Assembly: GCA_029204225.1 (NCBI GenBank)
Contig: CM055095.1
Coordinates: 53,105,836-53,169,835 of the forward strand
Direction of reading: 5' to 3'
DNA length: 64,000 bases
Origin: Diphasiastrum complanatum
Taxonomy: Eukaryota > Streptophyta > Lycopodiopsida > Lycopodiales > Lycopodiaceae
Under the pieces are notes generated by a model. It ran no database searches. It saw only the letters and a program-made list of their open reading frames with translations, and had not been told where the DNA came from. Below are positions 22,290-33,936 of the stretch, in pieces. How positions within the stretch are numbered: position 1 is the stretch's first letter; every line of letters starts with the position of its first letter. The position numbers and the translations under genes were made by a program.

Positions 22290-23640
22290 TGTTGGATGTC
22301 AAGAGAAAATGTGTATCGAGGACTATCTTGTTAGAGTTAATCATGATTATGATTAGACATTGTGGTTTGATAATGGCTAGGTCAAATTTAACCAATTATC
22401 ATCAGTGTTGCCAAAGTGATAGCTATCATTAGAACTCTAAAAACAACTATCCACAAATAATTTTGAGGTATCCAACTCAACCATAAGTAGGGTTAATCCA
22501 TGTTATTTGTTAGAATGGATCCAGACATGTTGAAAGTGATTCATTGTAAGAGAGCTATTGCTCTATCATCGATACTTTAATACAAGTTGTTTATGTTGTT
22601 AGGATAGGGAATAACTTTCTCTGTTCTGCATATGATTCATCTTCACTCTCGTGTTTATTTATCCAACATAGTATCAGAGTCCACGGCTAGGTAAATAAAT
22701 CATGAATTGTTTTGCCTGTGATTCATGTCTTATGGTTGTCTTGCTAGTTTGTGTTGCTCATAAATCGCCAAGTATCAAAGATATTGTTGTGAGTCTGAAG
22801 GTCAGCGACAAGTCGCCATCCATGTGGAGTATATATGTTAGTAAGAGTGCAAAGAAAGATAGCATGTATGACCCCAAGAATTCTAGTTATGTCCAAATCT
22901 CTATAGCTATAAGGAGCATTTTTTTAACTGAATCTAATCAAAGGAAGAAGTCTATGAAAGCATGTCTGAAGGAGGTCAACATGAAAAAATTATTTCTATC
23001 ATTCAAAACTTTGATCAAAATTAGCTCTGAGATTAATTTGATCCATGTCAAAATTTCATTCATACAACATCTCATAGAAGCAATTATTGTATGACAAAAC
23101 TACCACTAGCTGGTTGGAATTTTTAGTGGTTGAAATTAGCAACAAAGACCTTCGAGGCAATTAGCAATTCACTATCTATTTCTCACAACTCACTCAAAAA
23201 GCAAAAATTATAGTAAGAATGCTATAGGTGCATTCTAGTTCAAGAATATAGTTGGAAGCAAGGGCATGCGAAGTGATTTAGATAGGTCGAAGCACAAGGA
23301 ATTGTAAAAATAAAAGTCATTTTTACACCTTTATAAGATTTTAAATTTACTTCTAAGATGTGTACACATATACCCTTAGGGGGTTGTTAGAATTTTGAGA
23401 AAAAATGTGTGTTAGAGTTATGATTAGACAATTTGGTATTAGATAATTAGGTCATATCCAGCCTAGAACATGCTATTATAGCCAGGTCAAGTCAAAGAGA
23501 TCTGTCTCCAAGTAAATATGCTACCCTATCTCAAGTTATGTTCAATTACTGAAGTCAGAACTATTATAGCTATAAATATAGTTATCAATGACCAAATGCA
23601 TACAACATTGTTGTGGGTTAATGTTTAGAAAGGAGGGTAG
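22290..23640 (+). mobile_element. degenerate short non-autonomous LTR element
   Basis: A segment around 22300-22400 (AAAATGTGTATCGAGG... GTTAGAGTTA... GATTAGACATTGTGG) is repeated in diverged form at about 23400-23460 (AAAATGTGTGTTAGAGTTATG... GATTAGACAATTTGG), as expected for two LTRs. The left copy is followed at 22668 by AACATAGTATCAGAGTCC, a decayed match to an initiator-tRNA-Met primer site. TAGGGGGTTGTTAGAA near 23386 resembles a polypurine tract and LTR start. The internal part is only about 0.7 kb, with an unrecognised 130-codon frame (22702-23094). LTR limits are approximate. Confidence 0.45.
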
Positions 23641-24129
23641 GGCAACCCATGAAATAAAGAAGCTCCACCTTGTTCAACAGAAGTATGCTTCACAAAATGA
23701 AGGATTGAATTTGGAGTTTTGTTACTAGACATGAACATAACATGAAAGATAATGTGGTAGTATATACACTAAAGCATAGATTGTTCAAATGAACATTATT
23801 GTTGTCGAACTAGTATCAAGAAGGAGATTAGAATTCAAAACTGTTGAGCAAAAGATTCACATTGCCCTACTAAATGTAACTTTAAAGTGTAATTTTTTAC
23901 TGGTCAAGTGGAAGAGTTAGCTCCATTTGTCTAATTACTAATTTGTATACTTGAAGCAGGAAGGCAACCTTACAGAGATGTTTATAAGTTTGTGCCAGGT
24001 GCAAATTATCTTTTCTATAAGATACTTCGCGTACCATGAAAGTCCATACTCGAGACACATCCTAGTGTGATTTGGCAATAGTTCAGAGCGAAGAGATGCT
24101 AGAGACTAAATCCAACAATACTTTTCTTG

Positions 24130-25010
24130 TCAAGTTGACAAGGTAAAGTGAGTAATTTCTTTGAATCTACTTCACTATTAGAGATCCTCAAGGTAGACAG
24201 AAGAGCATCTCTATGGATTCATCCAATCAACTACCTAGGGCCCAAGTGTGGTTAAACTCTATAATGGTAGTAAATTTTCGATTGACCAAGATGGCCCAAT
24301 TCATTGCAGTTAGGAAATAAATTAGCAGCGCCAATAAAAATTAAGATGTCTAATTTATACATGGTAAGACTGTATGGATTCTCAAAGCCCATAATCTCAA
24401 GTACAAATCCCAACTGGGGATGTCACAAATAGTTGTCTGCCGAGTTGTAAACACAATTGCGTATGTGTAGTGGAAGCATCCAAATTCTACAATCAAATGG
24501 GTAGACAATCTTTGTGTAATACTGATGTACGGGTAGGGTAGGTACTTTATAGGTTGTTTATGACAAAAGAGGCAAGTGTCCAATACAAAAGAGGCAAGTG
24601 TTCTGCTATGGCTGAGGGTAGTTCGCCCAACAACCTAGAGGTACAAAGTTCAATCACATGTAGCAATAGCTTGGCAAGATATCTCCAAGACTTTGACAAA
24701 GTGGAGAGTCATGCATGAGATCTTCGCACATATGAACAAATTCTTGTAGGAGATATGGTCTTTCTCCTAGTACCTTCAAAATCGAAGAACAAGCACACCA
24801 AGATATCTCCTACATATTGTGGACCATGGTCGATAATAAGTGAGTCTATGAGGAGATTTTCAAGTTGGAACTATTAGAGGGATGTAGAGTACATTCATTA
24901 TTTTATTACCAAAGTGGTAACCTAGTTTTGGCCTTCCTTACACTACAAATCATAGACCTAAGCAAGTACATGAGAGGCAAGGGTGATAATGGAATTACAT
25001 TGTCCTAGGA
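24130..25010 (+). pseudogene. decayed Ty3/chromovirus integrase remnant, plus strand
   Basis: Translation with frame changes gives, in order, a match to the integrase segment FRLTKMAQFIAVR (consensus [10 protein letters not shown]), then LYMVRLYGFSKPIIS (consensus before the second catalytic Asp, here lost), and then VGDMVFLLVPSKSKNKHTK...SPTYCGPW (integrase C-terminal region). Stops are frequent. It is an old copy, not of the young family at 37 kb. Confidence 0.6.
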
Positions 25011-25039
25011 CATCTAACTGTTGCTAGTAAGAGATCAAA

Positions 25040-27180
25040 GACAGGGACAGTTAAAAAACTGTTTTCTTTAAAAAGATCTAGTTGCCTCAAAAAATTTCAT
25101 CGAACAAAGACGATTGACAAATTGCCTTCTTAAGGAGTTCCTAATACCCCAAATAGGAGTGCCTCAAGATCTATGGGAGTTGGCAACCAAGGCTTAAAAC
25201 CATATAACAACGTAGATGGACTAAATCCAATGGCAAAATGTTTCACACTATTATATGCAAACTCAAACATTGGGAGGTATTTTTCCCAATCTGATTGACG
25301 TCTAGAACATATGCACGGAGCATATCTTCCATAGATTGGTTGACTCGTTTGGCCTACCCATCGAATTTTGGTTGATCTGAAGATGAGAGACTAATAATCG
25401 TTTTCAGTCTTTCAAAGACTACTTGCCAATAAACTTGCAATCTCAATCACTAACAACATAGTTCAGCAATCTATATATTCTGAAAAAAAAATTAGTAAGC
25501 TCTGAAGCTTTGATATTAGACTTTGTTGAAATGAATTGAGCCATTTTAGTTAGTCTATCAACTACTACCCAAATGGCATGGTGACTACCCATGTCCTAGA
25601 AATTCTGATCACAAAATCCATGGAATACTTTCCCACTTCTTGTTGGGAATTTCCAATGGATATAATAGACCAGCGGCTAATAGCCTCAATGTCTGACACA
25701 TATACTTTTCTCTACGGAAAAGTAAACCATTCCTAATGATCTAATCAGAAAGTATCTTCTCATTCCCGTTGATATCCTACCTTCCAAAGTCTTCACTATA
25801 TGTAGAAATTCCTACTAGGACATCCTAACCAACAAACGAAAAACACATCGATACGACAAAGATCCCGAAGAGAAAGATCCAGCTCAAATTGGATCTCAGC
25901 AAAGCATAGATAATTAGTCTCTCCAATCCAACTGAAGGCATCAACAACACAATCTGACAAACCTCAATGGTACTTAATGTCAAACTCGAACTCTTGAATG
26001 AGTTCTAATCATTGGGCCTTACGACCCCTCAAGTAACAGCATTACAAATAAACTTAAGAGGTTGATCACCTATCATCACCATACTCTGGAGCTATACAAG
26101 TAGTCTCTCCAAAATTTTAAAGTGTGAATGATAGCAAGAAGCTCCTTCTCATAACTAGTATATCTACTTTGAGCTAGGTCAAACTTGTTGCTTTCAAAAG
26201 CCACTGGTCTACCATCTTGATATAGGACTCCTCCTACAACATATTCACGTTTCAACAAGAAATGGCTTGTTAGGGTCCACTATGTGTAGTACGAGCACTA
26301 TAGACACTAGTATTTCAAAGCCTCAAAGCTTTGATTTGATTCATCGGTCCACACAACTAGGGGACTGATTTTTCTAAATCTGCAAACTTTTTTCTTATTA
26401 CCAATTTTGGTTTTTCTTTTGGCGTTCTAGTCAAGTGTAATGTTACTTTAGCATAATCTTAACTAAACTTATGTAAAAAACTTCTGAAACCCATAAAAGA
26501 TTTAGTTTCTCTAATGGATTTCAGGATAGGCCATTTATGTACTTTTACAAAGTTTATCATAATCATCTCAATGCCATGATCGGAAATGATATGTCCGAGG
26601 TATTTGAGTTTTGTTTGGAAAAACTCACATTTAGACTCTTTCATATAAAGCTTTTCTTGTCTTAGAATATCCAAGACTATACAAAGATGTCCTTCATGCT
26701 CCTCAAGAGTTCTACTACAAATTAAAATGTCATCCAGGAATTCACAACAAGTTTTCCCAAATATGGAAAAAGAATATCGTTCATCATCTACTGAAAAGCT
26801 GTTGGGGTATTCATAAGAGCTAAGGGTAAAAATAAAAAATCATAATGGCCATATCTAGTATGAGTACTGACTCACCCCCATGGGAGTCTCCCACCTCTAT
26901 ATAAACATAGAGTCAGTGGGCCACTCATCAAGCACAATCCAGTCAATGGAACATGTCATCCAAGGGGGCTGACACGTGGCACCCAAACATGTTCCCCATA
27001 CCTGCGTTCTGCCCCTCTGTGAGGCCGTCACAATTGGGCGTAGCGTTATGGTACATAACACAATGCAACATTGAAGATGAGGGAGAAACATTGAATGTGT
27101 TTCTTACAACCTAGCTATCAAGTCATGACTCCAATACCATGTTGCAGTTCAGCAATTTGTTGAACTCAATTCCTGATGCA
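25040..27180 (-). pseudogene. decayed Ty3/chromovirus pol remnant, minus strand
   Basis: In minus-strand order: a truncated LTR end (27180-27141, ending GCAACA), a decayed primer site TGGTATTGGAGTCATGAC (about 27140-27123), and an unassigned leader. Then follow reverse transcriptase (about 26870-26459; a YLGKLVV segment and LKYLGHIISDHG), RNase H (about 26260-26050; [35 protein letters not shown]) and integrase (about 25600-25080; [39 protein letters not shown]). Gag is missing. The remnant is truncated at its 5' side by the copy starting at 27181. Confidence 0.75.
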
Positions 27181-27270
27181 GCTAGGAGGGGCTTACTCTA
27201 TATCAGGGAGTAGGCAAGGTTGGGTGGATTAGTTAGTGTTTGCCCTACTGTGGTGTTAGGATCTATTACA
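27181..27270 (+). repeat. truncated 5' LTR of deleted chromovirus copy
   Basis: The last 90 bp of the LTR, from GCTAGGAGGGGC to CTATTACA, match the 3' part of the full LTR at 37344-37701. The first three quarters are missing, so no target duplication can be sought. Confidence 0.85.
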
Positions 27271-27838
27271 CTGGTATCAAAGCCATCTCCATCTTTGGAA
27301 ACTAAGTAGCAGCAGTAGAGAAAGCTATCAGAAGATAGGAGATATTTCTCAATTTCTCAGAAAGGAATAGAGGAGGAAATTCGCTGTAGGATCAGCTTTC
27401 AAACTCTTCAATTTGCTGGAAATTTCAGTGGATTGGAAGCATCTTTCCTAGTATAGCTTCAGCGCTGATAAATCAGTTTTCCTCTCTGATTTTCGAGTGT
27501 AGATCATTGTAATCTGAGCGGAAATTCAAGAGGAAAGAAAGAGCAGATCCATCGCTGTATAGTTAGCCCTCAATTCTGAAATTTGTATGAAGTGTTGAGT
27601 AGATTAGAACAAGTTCTAATCTGAAATAGAGTAGCAGGGTCAGCGCTGGACAGGGAAGAGTAAAAGTGAAAGTTCATCCCTATTTTTAGCGATTTCTCAG
27701 GAGTTTGAGCCTCAAACTTGCTTGCCACAGATCAGCGACCTACCAGCTGAGGTCAAATCATAAATTCAAGCGGGTTTTTGAGCCTTAAATTGGACAAATC
27801 GGGCCAGATAGGTTGCTGAAATTCAATACAGTAGCAGA

Positions 27839-29248
27839 ATGCCTATGATAAACGAGCTGAGTTTTACTCAAATTCGTAATGAGTTACTCGAGTCCTTGCG
27901 AGGGAAGTGCCAGCAGGATGCATTCTTCTCTACTATCTGGAACTCAATCCAGAGTAGACAGTTACAGACTCCAGAACCAGTTCCCGAGGCTGGTGCCAGT
28001 TCATCCAAGAATACGGCAGCTTCCGTTGAGGATGATGATGAGTCCGATTATACGTCGTCAGATGACGTTGAGGATTCTGAGCCTGTATTACCCAAGCAAA
28101 CCCCAGTGGTTGAGGGTCAATTGACTCAAGGATTCAAATGGAAACAGTATTCCATTCAGGATGAGTACTTGCTCTATAGAGATAGAGTATGTGTCCCCAA
28201 TTCAGAGGATTATAGGCAGCAGGTCCTATATGAGTGTCATGACAATCCTAGTGCGGGACACCCAGGCATACAGAAGACCTATGAGCTTCTTCGTAGGCAA
28301 TTTTTCTGGCCCAGTATGAAAAAGGATGTCCAACAGTATGTAACCAGTTGCCAGAAATGTCAAGTAAACAAAGCAGAGCGTTTAAAGGCAGGAGGGTTGT
28401 TGCAGCCCCTAGAAATACCAGTTGGTAAATGGGAGAGTATCTCCATGGATTTTATAGTAGGCCTGCCTAAAATCCAAAAGGGTAATGACGCTATATGGGT
28501 CACAGTTGACCGTCTGACCAAAATGGCTCATTTTATTCCGACCAAAACAACCGTAAGAGCTCCAGAGTTAGCGAGGTTGTTTGTAGACGGGCTATTTAGA
28601 TTGTACAGTCTACCTTCCGGCATAGTCAGCGACCGGGATGGTAAGTTTAATGGAAAGTTTTGGAGGGCAGTATTCCATCATCTCCATACTAAACTTAATA
28701 TGAGTACCACCGACCATCCACAGAAGGACGGTCAAACAGAGAGGGTAAATCAGGTGCTGGAGGATATGCTTCGTGCACTCGTCAGCAAGAAGCAGACTAA
28801 TTGGGAGGAGTACCTCTCGATATTAGAGTTTGCTTATAACAGTACCAAACATTCAGCTACAGGATACAGCCCATTTATACTGATGTACGGTTTTCAGCCA
28901 CGCTCACCCACAGTTGTAGGGTTTAAACAAGAAAAAGTTGAAGTAGCCAGAAACTTTTTAGAGGACCTAAACCAGATGATAGAACATGCTAAGCGTAGCA
29001 TTAGGCAGTCCCAGGATCGAGCCAGGCATTATGCAGATCCACACAGACAGGATGTGCAGTTCTCCGCTGGTGAGAAAGTCTACTTGAGAGTCCCAGTTCA
29101 CTCTAAAACCCTCAAATCAGGAGTGTGTGCTAAGTTGTCTCCTAGGTATTGCGGTCCCTTTACCATCAGTGGGAGACTAGGCAAGGTCACCTATGAACTA
29201 GAACTCCCACACAGTAGTAAGGTTTTTCCAATTTTTCATGTAAGTTAG
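27839..29248 (+). CDS. chromovirus integrase open frame (469 codons)
   Basis: Integrase of a Ty3 chromovirus: an acidic linker, then the HHCC zinc-binding domain (H...H in [22 protein letters not shown] in TSCQKC), then the catalytic core. The core keeps its first Asp (SMDFIVGLP), its second (IVSDRDGKF) and the Glu (GQTERVNQ), so unlike the full-length copy the triad is intact. The neighbouring Thr of PQTDGQ is Lys here. The frame ends at a stop (29246-29248) in HVS*LRKA, just before the chromodomain. The ATG used is internal to the original polyprotein. Confidence 0.85.
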   Translation: MPMINELSFTQIRNELLESLRGKCQQDAFFSTIWNSIQSRQLQTPEPVPEAGASSSKNTAASVEDDDESDYTSSDDVEDSEPVLPKQTPVVEGQLTQGFKWKQYSIQDEYLLYRDRVCVPNSEDYRQQVLYECHDNPSAGHPGIQKTYELLRRQFFWPSMKKDVQQYVTSCQKCQVNKAERLKAGGLLQPLEIPVGKWESISMDFIVGLPKIQKGNDAIWVTVDRLTKMAHFIPTKTTVRAPELARLFVDGLFRLYSLPSGIVSDRDGKFNGKFWRAVFHHLHTKLNMSTTDHPQKDGQTERVNQVLEDMLRALVSKKQTNWEEYLSILEFAYNSTKHSATGYSPFILMYGFQPRSPTVVGFKQEKVEVARNFLEDLNQMIEHAKRSIRQSQDRARHYADPHRQDVQFSAGEKVYLRVPVHSKTLKSGVCAKLSPRYCGPFTISGRLGKVTYELELPHSSKVFPIFHVS

Positions 29249-29308
29249 TTACGAAAGGCCTTAGCCAGATCAGAAAATCTGGTAGGGGACAGTGTTCTAG
29301 TTCTCCCA

Positions 29309-29503
29309 TTGGATTCTCAGCAACCTCCACATGAGCCAGAGGAGATTCTTGATAGTAGAGAGACACATACTCGTCATACTCTATACCGAGAATATCTGGT
29401 CAAGTGGAATGAACAGCCTATTGAGAATGCCACTTGGGAAAGAGGCAGCGTCCTTCGCAAGAATTTTCCAGACTTCGTCTTAGAGGATCAAGACGGTTCT
29501 TAA
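29309..29503 (+). CDS. chromodomain of deleted chromovirus copy
   Basis: The C-terminal chromodomain: [20 protein letters not shown] followed by LVKWNEQP and NATWERG, the YLVKW...TWE aromatic pattern expected of a histone-binding chromodomain. It is separated from the integrase frame by a stop at 29246. The stop codon of this frame overlaps the polypurine tract. Confidence 0.85.
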   Translation: MDSQQPPHEPEEILDSRETHTRHTLYREYLVKWNEQPIENATWERGSVLRKNFPDFVLEDQDGS

Positions 29504-29514
29504 GGGGGAGGGAA

Positions 29515-29872
29515 TGTTACAAGCACGCGACCAGTGCCGAACCCTAGAGAACACAGAAGGTCAAATACCACAGTCAGGGTCGTGTCCAACGTACACGACC
29601 AACAGGGCAAGACAGTGTGAGTAGTGTGCCCCAGCACAGTCCATAGCCATGGTGGGCTTAACACAGTCTAGCGACCCTGTCAGCAGGATAGGGCCCCCAG
29701 TTGGGTCCCGACGTGCAGTCGGCCACGTCAGTGCCACGTGGCCGACACTTGGCAGTATGCATGCTATCAGTCCTCACATTGGGCTAGGAGGGGCTTACTC
29801 TATATCAGGGAGTAGGCAAGGCTGGGTGGATCAGTTAGTGTTTGCCCTACTGTGGTATTAGGCAATATTACA
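29515..29872 (+). repeat. 3' LTR of deleted chromovirus copy
   Basis: 358 bp from TGTTACAAGC to AATATTACA, following the polypurine tract AAGGGGGAGGG. Same length as the LTRs of the full element but more diverged, including the start palindrome, which is broken here. Confidence 0.9.
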
Positions 29873-31944
29873 GTAGCGTGCATGGACTTCCACGGTTTAT
29901 ACATATTGATCAAGATAGCACTCACGCCTAGTTGAGTATAGCTATAACAATTGTATTAGTTAGTAGCAATCTTGATGTGTCATTTTTTCTTTTGGCACAT
30001 GGGTACACACTAGCTTTGCCAAGCATACCATTACCGCCAAAAGATGTTCTAGTTACTATACTCTATTTAGATTTTGATGGTTGTAAGACTATAAGCTACT
30101 AGTGTTTCTACCCAGCTCAGAATTAAACAGTTCTAAAGCGCAAAAATCAGCATGAATCGAAGTTCAAAGCCAGGTCCATCCTAAAAGAATTGGAACAGGT
30201 TGAGCAGGAAAACACTTTGCAAATTTTTTCGGATATCGTGCTAAAAAAATATGTAATGTCTAAATGTTTCTTCTAAATACATAAAGTTCATTGATGCTTG
30301 CAAAAAATTGAAACCAGATTAATGTTCACAAAATCACAATGCACATGGCAACAATGGACATAGTCAAATTTTAGAAACTACAATAATCAATTTAATTGTC
30401 TACTATCTACATTGTTCCATCATCTAGATTTCACATCCCAACATCCATCACACAATAAATTTCTTAAACATTTCAAACACATTCAAACATTGAAAAGCAA
30501 GATAAAGAACTGTTGTTTTTTCTAAGTCTGATCCTTTCCGATTTGGATTGGACCTAATGATTCATTAACGAAAATTCGTTCACCAACGAATTCCGGTTTG
30601 TGGAAACATTGACCTTTGTATCTAATTCAGCTGTAATTTAAAGTTGTACAACTGCCATAAATTCAAGCATGACTTTGACATAGCCGACATTGCTGATAGG
30701 TCCAATACTTTGGTGCAATAGAATGGCAAGACTATTCATGAGGCCACATGGGAGTACACTGTTGTGTTTGCTCATCCACCATAGTTGTGGATCGGGACTA
30801 AGCACATGCTGCTACCATTGATTCTCAAAGTTTAAAGGCATCTCCTCCTTAGTTTAAACACACCATCATTTGATTGCACCCAAATCAGCATTTTCAATTG
30901 CACTACATGCTTTCTTATTGTCAAAGTTGAGGGCAATGTCGTTAGTAGGTGAGAGCTATAAGCATGTGGATAAGAATGTAGGTACTCACAATAAGGCTGT
31001 AGAACTCACAGATGCTTTACCATTCATGCCTAGGGGTCACAGTGAACTGAATTATTCATTAGGTAGCTAATGATCTTCAACTTTTGATGTTCCTAAAATA
31101 TTCTTTCCAAGCAAATTTCTATTGACTTATCTTTTACTAATCACTTTGTACTTCACGTAATGACAAACTTGTGATTGAGTTCATGACACATACCAGGATA
31201 CCTTAGGAAGAAAAATTCTACTGGCATAACATTCTTCGATGGTTCACATTCATGTGGCTATCTGGCACAGTGGCATTCATGGCCCATCCTTTTGCAATAC
31301 TAATATATCGGCATTTGCAGCCACGTTTCTCCGTTGTAATGATGCATTATTTAGGTTATCTTAGTCCGTTCCAATCATTGTGTGATCGATGGTTGAAAAA
31401 CATATGTCCTGACTTGTAGCTTCTACTTCAAAATGTACATGTGATTTCTACGATAATTTTATCAATGCTTTTTCGCTTCTAATTTGGTGACTTCTATTTA
31501 ACATGTACATTTATTCTACAGTTTTATGAGTGTTTGAAGTATAACCATTGTTTGCAGCATCAGCATTTTCTATATATGAACCCTGCAGACATTATCTTTC
31601 GAGGAGCAAGGAGAGTCACGTGCTAGTTATGGCCCCTAAAATGAGCTTAAGGACTTTGACAATTCAGTTTCTATTATTTATCAAAAGAACACATGGTTAG
31701 GCGTTCTTGGGCGTTGATAATAGTCTAACAGGTAGCGACTATCCATTTTGGAGACTTAGCTAGGAATTCTAGCCTTAACTAGCTAGGATTCCAAGCCGAC
31801 TTAAAACAAATGGACAGTGTACCACTAACATTATGTGTATCCTTATCTATTGGGACAAGTGGTTTCTTGAGTAAGTTGTCAGGCAATGCAGCGAAATTGT
31901 ATCCTTTTTTATATGGCAAGTAGCAAGACAACGATCACTAGAAG

Positions 31945-32292
31945 ATGAATAGACAGAGAGAAAAGGCTGCAACCAAGCATATTATTTACCTTCCTGAATC
32001 CCCGCTTTTAAAGGATGGAGTTGTTCGCCTTCTAAAGAACAATGTTGAGTTCTTCCCTAACAATCTTTGGTGCTGTGGAGAATTTTCCGGACTGAAGGTA
32101 CCATTAGAAAGAGGAGAACTTCATGAGTTGTTAGCAAATTCATGCTTGCAAATAAAACCAAAAAAAATCATCCAATCCTACAGAATTGAACAAGTTAATT
32201 TGAATTCACTGCTTTTTCAACCCCGAACCCGAAAGAGAAACCCAGTCATTGAGTCAATAACACAAACAGGATTCTGGACACCTTTAACATGA
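31945..32292 (+). CDS. unrecognised 115-codon open frame within an intron
   Basis: An open frame starting MNRQREKAATKHIIYLPESP with a basic C-terminal part. I do not recognise it. Its composition is more protein-like than other orphan frames here, and a transferred organellar or host-gene fragment is possible, but no diagnostic motif is visible. No splice sites or promoter were convincing. Confidence 0.2.
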   Translation: MNRQREKAATKHIIYLPESPLLKDGVVRLLKNNVEFFPNNLWCCGEFSGLKVPLERGELHELLANSCLQIKPKKIIQSYRIEQVNLNSLLFQPRTRKRNPVIESITQTGFWTPLT

Positions 32293-32674
32293 ACAAACAA
32301 ATCTACCTCACATGGATAAAGTTACGTGAAATCCTAGCGTTTCAGAATTCATATTGTCTAGTAGCAGCATTTTCCAGATTAATGAAAATCAAACGCACTG
32401 CTAAAAGCTAAAACCCTGTCAACTCTCACAACTATGCTAGCCTTACAAATCATTATCATTGTGGTTATTCAATGACACACTTTAAGTATAAGAGTACTTA
32501 GAAATAGGTAATATGGACATACAACAAAGGTCCAGAAAAGGGCAAAACAACCAGAATCCAAATTTACTCACTTAAAAAAAAAGCTTTTAGCAGATTACAT
32601 AGGGAAGTCTCAACATAACTATTACAAATCAAAAAATTATAAATCACATTATAAAAAATTCTTTTATCACAAAG

Positions 32675-32855
32675 CAATGTTCCAAGTGCCGTACCATGGC
32701 ACGGGTTCCGTAGGTGCCGTACAGGTGCCGTGGAACTTCAGTTTCACGCACCCACGGCACCTGTTTTTTTTCTTTTAAACCAGGTGCCATATCACGGCAT
32801 GTTTGCCATGATACGGCACCTGGACCCCACGGCACCTGTGCCGTGGGGTACTTTG
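32675..32855. mobile_element. hAT-like miniature element, 181 bp, 8-bp target duplication
   Basis: Flanked by the perfect 8-bp repeat TCACAAAG (32667-32674 and 32856-32863). The ends are CAATGTTCC and, reverse-complemented, CAAAGTACC, so the terminal repeat is CAAWGTWCC. The interior is packed with GGCACCTG/CAGGTGCC and GTGCCGTGG in both orientations, giving strong self-complementarity. No transposase. An 8-bp duplication with CA-starting ends is typical of the hAT superfamily. Confidence 0.72.
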
Positions 32856-33840
32856 TCACAAAGATTAACTCTACTAGTACCACCACCTTGAATCGTAAAG
32901 TTTTCCTGTTTAGATTTGTTACTAATAAAGATAGAATGCAAAAGTTAAGTGCGAGCACATGCAGGAAAGCGTGGCACCACAAAATGAAGGTCATATCAGC
33001 CACATCAAGTTTATCAAGAAACTTCAGTCCATGCAGACTACTGCTGCAGGTAGCTATTTTCCCAGAATTTGCATTTGAAGATAAGTTAAGCAATGATAAT
33101 GCAAGCCATATCAATGTTGAAAGGAGCATCTCATAGGCTACTGATAAGTATTGTATTAGCAGGACAGGTCTTATCAAGGCTATGAACTCTTCGTACATGA
33201 AATTTTCTTAAATCTACGCATTCAGGGCATTAACCCATGCAACCATGAAGCAACGTGACATTGGTCCATGGGTTGCACAGGTTAATGACTTCCTAAATGT
33301 GTAAATTGAGAAAAATTCATGTACAAGAAGTTCATAATTCACATAGGTGCCTGCAAACATTTGAGTTTGAAAATTTGTTCCCCAACGTTTTCATGAAAAG
33401 AGCCTCTACTATTATCTTACTTAAGATAAATATTTTTTGGATAGCTATACCAGCACATCACTTCAAAATACTTATTAAACTATAAGTTTGAATAATCATG
33501 TTGAACGATAATTAAATTCTATTTTTGGAAGCAATGAACCAATGCATTTGTGAAATCTATAAACATTTGGAAGAATGCAACTTGCTCAGAATACTTAACT
33601 ATAAGCCAGAACCTTTTCAGTGACCAAAACTTGGTCTATGGGAGCAACCATGAGACTTATTTATATAAGCTTGCTAGTCCTGATACTGATGCCCTTAGAA
33701 AATGTGTAAATATAAAGGCACTGATGTTCACATAATTCAACTGCATCAGAGGGAATCAAACAAGTTATTGACGCAGAATGTAGCAAGACAAAAGAATTCG
33801 TAAATATCATGCAAGAATTCGTAAATGACAACTGCCATAC

Positions 33841-33936
33841 CTAGAAAAGCATGTTCCATCAACATCCTCTCCTATATGCTGTCTACTGCCACTAAGCTTT
33901 GATGGAGCTCGTGCTCTAAACACTGGATACTCGGGA
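33841..33936 (-). CDS. Raf-like kinase gene, third exon seen
   Basis: A 96-nt minus-strand exon. The acceptor is a tandem GCAGCAG, so the exon could also start three bases earlier at 33939 and add one serine. The donor is CTAG|GTATGG. The phase-2 reading begins SPEYPVFRARAPSKLSGSRQ and ends GTCFSR, with no stop. Like the two exons before it, it starts with Ser-Pro-Glu. It joins in frame to the exon at 22111-22188 across an 11.7-kb intron. No catalytic motif is present; this is part of the regulatory N-terminal region. Confidence 0.68.

Larger units (their letters stand above)
27271..29514 (+). mobile_element. internal region of deleted chromovirus copy (leader fused to integrase)
   Basis: It starts with the primer site TGGTATCAAAGCC (one change from the tRNA-iMet match) and a leader like that of the full element. 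At about 27820 it jumps straight to the end of RNase H (ATTCAATACAGTAGCAG), so gag, protease, reverse transcriptase and most of RNase H are deleted. Integrase and chromodomain follow. The copy cannot be autonomous but keeps leader, polypurine tract and 3' LTR. Confidence 0.85.
22189..33840 (-). other. 11.7-kb intron between third and fourth exons
   Basis: GTATGG at the 5' end and TATGACAG at the 3' end. It holds a short degenerate LTR element (22290-23640), two decayed chromovirus remnants (24130-25010 plus, 25040-27180 minus), a deleted chromovirus copy (27181-29872) and a hAT-like miniature element (32675-32855). Between 29873 and 32670 and between 32860 and 33840 the sequence is AT-rich; apart from an orphan 115-codon frame at 31945 I recognise nothing. 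Confidence 0.7.

Noticed and set aside
32644-33198. 184-codon minus-strand frame
   Set aside because: It runs across a hAT-like miniature element and AT-rich flank with no domain; open by chance.
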